Part shown: piece by piece, positions 6,033 to 9,929 of the stretch
How the letters are laid out: the number at the start of each line of letters is the position of its first letter
Numbering within the stretch: the first letter of the stretch is position 1
NCBI GenBank assembly: GCA_029560455.1
Contig: JAKQKW010000254.1
Coordinates: 1 to 9,929 of the forward strand
Source: Candidatus Rifleibacteriota bacterium
GTDB lineage: Bacteria; Riflebacteria; Ozemobacteria; Ozemobacterales; Ozemobacteraceae
DNA: 9,929 nucleotides
Direction: 5' to 3'
Notes under the pieces: generated by a model
Databases searched by the model: none
What the model saw: only the letters and a program-made list of their open reading frames with translations
Told to the model about the DNA's origin: nothing
Position numbers and translations under genes: made by a program

Positions 6033-8123
6033 TTACTTGCTGGTGCGAAGAGAATCATATTCCTTCTTGGCGGCATTCATCGCGTCGGCAACCTTGAGAG
6101 CGTCGTCCTGGCGACCCTGGCGCAGCATTTCGTTATAGAGTTTGTAGAGTTCCTGGTATTTGCTGTAGGCAAGTGCAACTTCTGATTCATAGTCACCAAC
6201 AACTTCACCGCTTATGGTAACTGTATCGTTCTGGCTGGCAGTCGGAGCGGGGGTAGATTCATCGCCACCGATGGTGATCACACCACCACCAACCGGTACG
6301 CCAGAACCGGTGGGCATTGCGATTTCGGGCATATTGGCCGGGCCATCCTTGCGGAACATGCCGGCGATTTTCTGAGCGGCCCAGTTACCGAGGTAACCAC
6401 CGACCATACCACCGACGATTGTGCCCACGGGGCCGAGGAACGAACCAAGAGCGGCACCGGCGGTAGAACCGATAGCCTGACCGGTTACACCAACCCAGTC
6501 AATTCTCTTGAAAGCTTCGCGAATCGAGAATTTACCATTCTTCAGATCGCCGGCGACATAGGCACCGACTGAAGAACCTACGATTGAACCAAACGACGGG
6601 GCAAGGGCGCTGAGAACACCACCGACAACCGGCACTGCGCTCAGGAACGGAACGAAGAATGAACCTGCAGCTGCACCGAGAACGGCGCCACCGACGCCAC
6701 CGGCGAATTCGGCGCTGCATACGGTCTTGAGGGCTTTCTTCATGCTGGGTTTTTCGCCGCGCATGATCTGGGTAGCCAGATCAACACCTACGGTGATACC
6801 AGCGGTGATAAGAATGTTCTTGGCGCTGAAACCTGATTTGAGGCTGTCTTTTACGTTCTGGATACCCTGGTTGGTCATACCCTTGCCAGTTTCATAACCG
6901 GCTCTGAATTTATCACCAACAGTGGCTTTGTTGCCAGAAGCCTGAGCGGCATCATCAGCAACTGAACCGGCACCGGCAGCACCGGCCTGAGCTACGTCGT
7001 CAGCAGTTGAGCCAGCGGCGGCTACGTCATCGGCGGTAGAACCGGCGGCGGCCACGTCGTCAGCAGTTGAGCCTGCAGCGGCAACATCGTCAGCGGTTGA
7101 ACCGGCGGTCTGAGAACTCTGTGAGCTCTGAGAAGAAGAACCAGACTGGGCTACGTCATCAGCAACCGAGCCACCGGCGGGCGGGTCCATCAGACCGCGT
7201 TTGATAGCTTCTTCGTGTGAAATGAAGCGGCCGGTCTGCGGATCTCTGGGGTGTCTTGCCGGATCCCAGGTTCTGGTTGTGGTTTCAGAGGTAGTTGTGG
7301 TGGTCTTGGTGGTTGAAACATTTGAAGACTGACCAGAGGCTGCCACGTCGTCGGCAAGCGAGCCAGCGGCAGCAACATCGTCAGCGACATTACCGGCGCT
7401 TACTGCATTACCCTGAGAAGATGAAACGGGAGACTGAGCATTACCACCGGTTGAGGTTGAACCGGCAGCGGCAACGTCATCAGCGACGGTACCGGCACTT
7501 ACGGTGTTACCCTGAGCGGCATCGCGTGAAATGAAGCGGCCGGTCTGGGGGTCTCTCGGCTGGGGAGTTCTGCCACCAGAAGTCTGGGCAACATCATCAG
7601 CTACCGAACCAGCTGAAACATTTGAGCTGCTCTGAGAGTTGGAAACTTTTGAGCCTGAGCTCTGAGTAGAGCCGGCAGCAGCAACGTCATCTGCAGTTGA
7701 GCCAGCAGCGACATTGGAACCGCTCTGCGAATTTGAAACGTTTGAGCCTGAGCTCTGATTTGAACTGCCAGAAGGCTTGGTGGTTGAGGAATTGCCAGTT
7801 GAAGGCTTGGTAGAACCAGCCTGAGCAACATCATCAGCTACCGAACCGGCACTTCCGGCAACGCCGGCATCACCAAAAATAAGCTTGGTGTACTGGCTCA
7901 TTTCGAGGGCAACGGGTTTGCCATCGACAAAGCGCACATTGTAATGGGTGATCTGGGTGCCTGAGCGCACCGATACCCACTGGCCCGGGGTGACGTTCAA
8001 CGTCTGGTTCCCGACTCTGACTGGGATGGTTTCAACCGCCGCCATCAGAGGTGCCTGAAACAGGCTGGCCAGAAAGAAGAGACACATCAGACTACTGAGA
8101 ACTCTAAGCGTTTTCTTTCTCAT
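6033..8123 (-). CDS. Large exported Ala/Gly/Ser-rich repeat protein with glycine-zipper region, function unknown
   Basis: This 696-residue protein belongs to no family I recognise. Start: an ATG 30 bases further upstream keeps the frame open but has no ribosome site, while the ATG at 8121-8123 follows AGAAGGAG by 7 bases and begins a good signal peptide (MRKK, then hydrophobic to APLMAA, about residue 29). Order seen: a short beta-like N-terminal domain (about 30-86); a low-complexity region (about 87-395) with twelve ADDVA/ADDAA units, two RDPQTGRFIS motifs and a Thr-rich tract; a hydrophobic Gly/Ala block (about 428-588) with small-xxx-small zippers such as GGVGGAVLGAAAG and GGMVGGYLG; then a tail ending in a TPR-like helical hairpin (YQELYKLYNEML, DDALKVADAMNAAKKEY). 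It is probably exported, with the zipper block possibly membrane-inserted or oligomerising. That is inference, as are surface-adhesion or pore-forming roles. It is monocistronic, with a terminator at 5968-5987. Confidence 0.88.
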   Translation of the reverse strand: MRKKTLRVLSSLMCLFFLASLFQAPLMAAVETIPVRVGNQTLNVTPGQWVSVRSGTQITHYNVRFVDGKPVALEMSQYTKLIFGDAGVAGSAGSVADDVAQAGSTKPSTGNSSTTKPSGSSNQSSGSNVSNSQSGSNVAAGSTADDVAAAGSTQSSGSKVSNSQSSSNVSAGSVADDVAQTSGGRTPQPRDPQTGRFISRDAAQGNTVSAGTVADDVAAAGSTSTGGNAQSPVSSSQGNAVSAGNVADDVAAAGSLADDVAASGQSSNVSTTKTTTTTSETTTRTWDPARHPRDPQTGRFISHEEAIKRGLMDPPAGGSVADDVAQSGSSSQSSQSSQTAGSTADDVAAAGSTADDVAAAGSTADDVAAAGSTADDVAQAGAAGAGSVADDAAQASGNKATVGDKFRAGYETGKGMTNQGIQNVKDSLKSGFSAKNILITAGITVGVDLATQIMRGEKPSMKKALKTVCSAEFAGGVGGAVLGAAAGSFFVPFLSAVPVVGGVLSALAPSFGSIVGSSVGAYVAGDLKNGKFSIREAFKRIDWVGVTGQAIGSTAGAALGSFLGPVGTIVGGMVGGYLGNWAAQKIAGMFRKDGPANMPEIAMPTGSGVPVGGGVITIGGDESTPAPTASQNDTVTISGEVVGDYESEVALAYSKYQELYKLYNEMLRQGRQDDALKVADAMNAAKKEYDSLRTSK
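6991..7110 (-). repeat. Four tandem 30-base units encoding a 10-residue repeat
   Basis: Units begin at 6991, 7021, 7051 and 7081, with an exact 30-base period, encoding repeated AGSTADDVAA. The first and second units differ at six of 30 bases, every one a third codon position and synonymous. The third and fourth differ from the first in the same way, except at the outer edge of the fourth where Ala becomes Thr. Confidence 0.93.
7217..7249 (-). repeat. RDPQTGRFIS-encoding repeat, copy nearer the C-terminus
   Basis: This segment encodes PRDPQTGRFISH and matches 7526-7558 with only a few base differences at an offset of 309 bases. In the protein it sits between a Thr-rich tract and a HEEAIKRGL helix-like segment. 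Confidence 0.85.
7526..7558 (-). repeat. RDPQTGRFIS-encoding repeat, copy nearer the N-terminus
   Basis: This segment encodes PRDPQTGRFISR and is the partner of 7217-7249. It is flanked by ADDVA units on both sides. The base-level similarity is higher than the surrounding linkers, consistent with internal duplication or constraint. Confidence 0.85.
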
Positions 8124-8130
8124 ATTCTTT

Positions 8131-8138
8131 CTCCTTCT
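8131..8138 (-). promoter_or_regulatory. Ribosome binding site that decides the start of the repeat-protein gene
   Basis: On the minus strand AGAAGGAG ends 7 bases before the ATG at 8121-8123. It lies inside the longer open frame that begins at 8153, which has no such site, so the shorter start is preferred. Confidence 0.8.
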
Positions 8139-8171
8139 GGAAACATCGGACACAAATTCTGTTTAACCGAC

Positions 8172-8193
8172 AAACCCACCGGGGTACCGGCGA
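8172..8193. repeat. GGTACC-centred element, copy 1 (leader of repeat-protein gene)
   Basis: This is a 22-base element of the form AAACCCAC-N2-GGGTACCG with GGTACC at 8183-8188. It matches copy 2 at 8339-8360 at 18 of 22 bases with no gaps. On the minus strand it can form a small ACCC/GGGT hairpin. It could be an operator, a transcript structure or a dispersed genomic repeat. Confidence 0.5.
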
Positions 8194-8247
8194 GCTTTCA
8201 TTTAATTCTACTGATAGTTTTGCTTTCCGCAATACTTTTAGAGAAGA

Positions 8248-8274
8248 ATTTTACGATTTCATGAAGTTTGTCAA
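8248..8274 (-). promoter_or_regulatory. Candidate promoter of repeat-protein gene (proximal)
   Basis: The minus strand carries a perfect TTGACA (complement of 8269-8274) and TAAAAT (complement of 8248-8253, 5/6 match) separated by 15 bases. The spacer is shorter than the preferred 17. The predicted leader to the ATG at 8123 is about 118 bases and contains GGTACC-element copy 1. Confidence 0.4.
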
Positions 8275-8319
8275 AGGCATTTTCTAAAAGATCACATAAA
8301 ACAAAGCTATATTGCGTCT

Positions 8320-8348
8320 AATTATAATGGCCCTCGAAAAACCCACAA
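8320..8348 (-). promoter_or_regulatory. Candidate promoter of repeat-protein gene (distal)
   Basis: The minus strand carries a perfect TATAAT (complement of 8320-8325) with a weak TTGTGG -35 (complement of 8343-8348) at the ideal 17-base spacing. The -35 falls inside GGTACC-element copy 2, so a protein bound there would compete with polymerase. The leader would be about 190 bases. Confidence 0.4.
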
Positions 8349-8360
8349 GGGTACCGACCA
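8339..8360. repeat. GGTACC-centred element, copy 2 (overlaps distal promoter)
   Basis: This partner of 8172-8193 lies at an offset of exactly 167 bases, with GGTACC at 8350-8355. On the minus strand ACCC-TTGT-GGGT is followed by TTTTT, so it could also act as a weak terminator of the upstream gene that ends at 8413. The four-base-pair stem is short for that role. Confidence 0.45.
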
Positions 8361-8412
8361 AATTTTTCACAATAAACGGGCAGCGCGCGGGAAAAGATTA
8401 TTAAATATTTAC

Positions 8413-9069
8413 TCAACGAAGCAGTTTTCGCCTGGTCAGAAGCTGGAAAACATCCCCGTTTTTTCGGAATACAACCAGTTCTTTCCAGCTGCTGCCATTG
8501 GCATACTTACAACACTCGACATTGAACCCGATCATGGGATCTTCCTCGCTGTGTTCATCGAGAAGCGAAATAGACTCAACCCTCTCACCTTCATCGATGC
8601 CGTTTCCGCCGGCTTCTGAATCATACTGAAAAGTGTAAAGAGGATAGCAGACCTTTGAGAAATAGGCCTTTTTATCAATCTGCAGCATGACATAGCTTTC
8701 TGAGATTATGCCGGCACGCATATTCTGATGCGCACATACCAGTCCCATCTCGCCGCTGTTGTCATACAGCAATTGCATAAACTCTATTCTTTCGGCTGTC
8801 CGGTAGAGATCTTTCATGACCGGCGGTTCTTTTTCTGTCAGAGAGTAGATTCCGCCCTCCGTGAAAATGATATATGAGCCATTTGCCAGTTTAATAAACC
8901 TGAAGTTTTCATCAGAATCATCAAAATTGTCAGCAAGAAGATGAACCACTGTCTCTTTCAGCGCCGACGGCAGGCTGTCACTTTCATAAAGTTCTGCCCC
9001 GAAGGCATTCTTCGGTAATACCAGACAAATCACCAGAACTGCTGCCAGAAACATCGACCGGAAATTCAT
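8413..9069 (-). CDS. Small exported protein of unknown function
   Basis: This 218-residue protein matches no family I recognise. It starts with a signal peptide: MNFRS, a hydrophobic core to about residue 18, and a likely cleavage after AFGA near residue 25. There is no lipobox, so it is probably secreted or periplasmic. The mature part is predicted mostly beta. It has Cys residues at 112, 141, 186 and 187 that could form disulfides outside the cytoplasm, and two acidic stretches (about 50-54 and 171-177). Two segments resemble each other: residues 61-80 (ANGSYIIFTEGG, YSLTE) and 189-214 (ANGSSWKELVVFRKNGD, FQLLT), suggesting a duplicated beta-hairpin. The start at 9067-9069 is supported by AGGAG at complement 9076-9080, spaced by 6 bases. 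No clear terminator follows. It is divergent from the FkbM gene and lies 289 bases upstream of the repeat-protein start on the same strand; the promoters found in that gap suggest separate transcripts. Confidence 0.82.
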   Translation of the reverse strand: MNFRSMFLAAVLVICLVLPKNAFGAELYESDSLPSALKETVVHLLADNFDDSDENFRFIKLANGSYIIFTEGGIYSLTEKEPPVMKDLYRTAERIEFMQLLYDNSGEMGLVCAHQNMRAGIISESYVMLQIDKKAYFSKVCYPLYTFQYDSEAGGNGIDEGERVESISLLDEHSEEDPMIGFNVECCKYANGSSWKELVVFRKNGDVFQLLTRRKLLR

Positions 9070-9236
9070 ATATGACTCCTGTGCACCAAATCTTCGAAAC
9101 CGGATTTTGCTTCCGTTGTGTTAATTTTAACTCTCCTACCCATATTGACCTAGTAAAAAATGTGATATTATTGCCGGGGCACAGGTGCACCGAACTAAAC
9201 CAGAAAATGCAACAGGAATACCTTTAAGGAGAGCTT
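9070..9236. promoter_or_regulatory. Divergent intergenic region with plus-strand promoter candidate
   Basis: This 167-base gap drives two divergent genes. On the plus strand TTGACC (9145-9150) and TATTAT (9166-9171) are 15 bases apart, which is short but plausible; the leader would be about 59 bases. The minus strand shows TAAAAT-like A/T-rich sequence around 9122-9130 without a convincing -35. GTGCACC occurs at 9081-9087 and again inside a perfect GGTGCACC palindrome at 9184-9191, which may be coincidental. Confidence 0.4.
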
Positions 9237-9929
9237 ATGTTTTCGCTTATAGACCTTCTGAATCAGCAACCCGCAGCAGCCGGATATCTTGAAAAAATAG
9301 GCATTCTCGATATCGGCGCCATGATGCTCCAGGGCATGCCAAAAGAGTACTGCAGTATCAGCGACAGAGGTTATGCCAGAGTTGTAGGTTTTGAACCGGT
9401 TGCCAAAGAATGCGAGCGCCTTAACCTGAGCTATCAGAAAAGTGGTATGCGTTTTCTGCCCTATTTTATCGGGAATGGCGACAATCAAAACTTCTATCTG
9501 ACAAACCACTCGATGACCGCATCTCTTTTCGAGCCTAATTTCAAGCTTCTTGACCTCTTCGAGAACCTTTCAGAGCATCTGCAGATCGTTTCTGTCGAAA
9601 AAGTTGCTACCCACCGGCTCGACGACATCAAAGAAATCGATTTTCCTGTTGAATACATAAAAATGGATATCCAGGGAGCAGAACTGCAGGCGCTGCAGGG
9701 TGCCACCCGGAAGCTGCTTAAAGATGTTCTGGTAATACACACCGAAGTGGCATGGGTTGAGCTTTATAAAAACCAGCCGCTTTTCGCAGAAATCGATTCT
9801 TTTTTGCGCGCTCATGGCTTCATACTCCATAAAATACTTGGTTACGGCAGTCGTCATTTTAAACTCACCAGCGGAAAAGCCACCGCAGGCACTGGCGAAC
9901 AGATGCTCTGGTCAGATGTCGTCTTTATG
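9237..9929 (+). CDS. FkbM-family SAM-dependent methyltransferase (3' end outside window)
   Basis: An open frame of 231 codons runs from ATG 9237 to the last base without a stop. It begins after AAGGAG (9226-9231), spaced 5 bases from the start. FkbM-family enzymes transfer a methyl group from S-adenosylmethionine, often to hydroxyls of sugars, polyketides or surface glycans. Seen here: the SAM-binding motif ILDIGA (23-28), the acidic second-strand end VVGFEP (49-54), a THRLDDI segment, and the family hallmark YIKMDIQGAELQALQGA (140-156, Asp144), followed by LVIHTEV. There is no signal peptide or membrane segment, so it is cytoplasmic. Family members are often about 200-300 residues, so little should be missing. 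No glycosyltransferase or polysaccharide gene is in view, so its substrate cannot be inferred. Opposite-strand open frames across it are shadows. Confidence 0.85.
   Translation, partial: MFSLIDLLNQQPAAAGYLEKIGILDIGAMMLQGMPKEYCSISDRGYARVVGFEPVAKECERLNLSYQKSGMRFLPYFIGNGDNQNFYLTNHSMTASLFEPNFKLLDLFENLSEHLQIVSVEKVATHRLDDIKEIDFPVEYIKMDIQGAELQALQGATRKLLKDVLVIHTEVAWVELYKNQPLFAEIDSFLRAHGFILHKILGYGSRHFKLTSGKATAGTGEQMLWSDVVFM

Larger units (their letters stand above)
6942..7860 (-). repeat. Twelve in-frame ADDVA-type repeats within the exported repeat protein
   Basis: Twelve units with the core (S/T/N)(T/V/L)ADD(V/A)A are spread over this stretch. Most are preceded by Ala-Gly and followed by Ala or Gln. 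They occur singly, as one close pair (about 7340-7400) and as one tandem run (6991-7110). Between them lie Ser/Asn/Gln-rich linkers, including two near copies of SNSQSxSNV at about 7617-7670 and 7713-7766. Confidence 0.9.

Noticed and set aside
6991..7110. A CRISPR-like array of 30-base repeats
   Set aside because: The units are directly abutting with no spacers, stay in frame, and encode a peptide repeat within a longer gene.
7295..7534. Arg/Gln/His-rich open frame on the plus strand
   Set aside because: It is the reverse complement of the Ser/Ala/Thr-rich repeat coding sequence, with composition typical of a shadow frame and no ribosome site.
8124..8153. Longer start for the repeat protein at 8153, adding ten residues
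   Set aside because: There is no ribosome site upstream of it, and the good site AGAAGGAG falls inside this extension; the extension would also put a charged stretch before the signal peptide.
8124..8412. A riboswitch (cyclic di-GMP type considered) in the leader of the repeat-protein gene
   Set aside because: GAAAG and GGGTT-like strings occur, but the conserved core and paired stems of the GEMM class are not present on either strand.
9195..9857. Three minus-strand open frames opposite the FkbM gene
   Set aside because: The plus strand carries a clear family signature throughout, and the minus frames show no recognisable domain or good start signal.

Overview
The window is a protein-dense bacterial segment with a fairly high GC content, Shine-Dalgarno starts and sigma70-like promoters. 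It reads like a chromosomal region of a poorly characterised bacterium. No taxonomic marker is present. The abundance of long HAMP-SpoIIE phosphatases and Ala/Gly/Ser-rich secreted proteins would fit an uncultured lineage such as Candidatus Riflebacteria, but that is only a guess. No tRNA, rRNA, insertion sequence, CRISPR array or prophage gene was seen.

Layout: (1) 1-177 (+) is the C-terminal end of an arginine deiminase, including its catalytic Cys motif. (2) 242-3052 and 3042-5912 (+) are two paralogous membrane-anchored phosphatases, joined by an 11-base overlap. Each has four predicted membrane segments, two large extracytoplasmic regions, a HAMP domain and a C-terminal SpoIIE/RsbU-type PP2C domain. 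A sigma70-like promoter lies just upstream of the first. (3) A strong hairpin at 5968-5987 separates this pair from a convergent gene and terminates at least the minus-strand side. (4) 6033-8123 (-) encodes a large secreted protein of unknown function, with twelve ADDVA-type repeats, two copies of an RDPQTGRFIS motif, a glycine-zipper hydrophobic block and a C-terminal helical hairpin. (5) 8124-8412 is an intergenic region with two minus-strand promoter candidates and two copies of a GGTACC-centred element. (6) 8413-9069 (-) encodes a small exported protein of unknown function. (7) 9237-9929 (+) is the start of an FkbM-family methyltransferase that runs off the window.

How it fits together: the two phosphatases look like a co-translated pair that senses two external inputs and would act on STAS-domain anti-anti-sigma phosphoproteins in a partner-switching pathway. 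No STAS protein, anti-sigma kinase or sigma factor lies in the window, so the target is elsewhere. The minus-strand genes encode exported proteins with no recognised family. The repeat protein at 6033-8123 is the most unusual object here: its tandem 30-base units differ almost only at synonymous positions, so the amino-acid repeat appears to be under selection. Adjacency alone does not show that the phosphatases control it.
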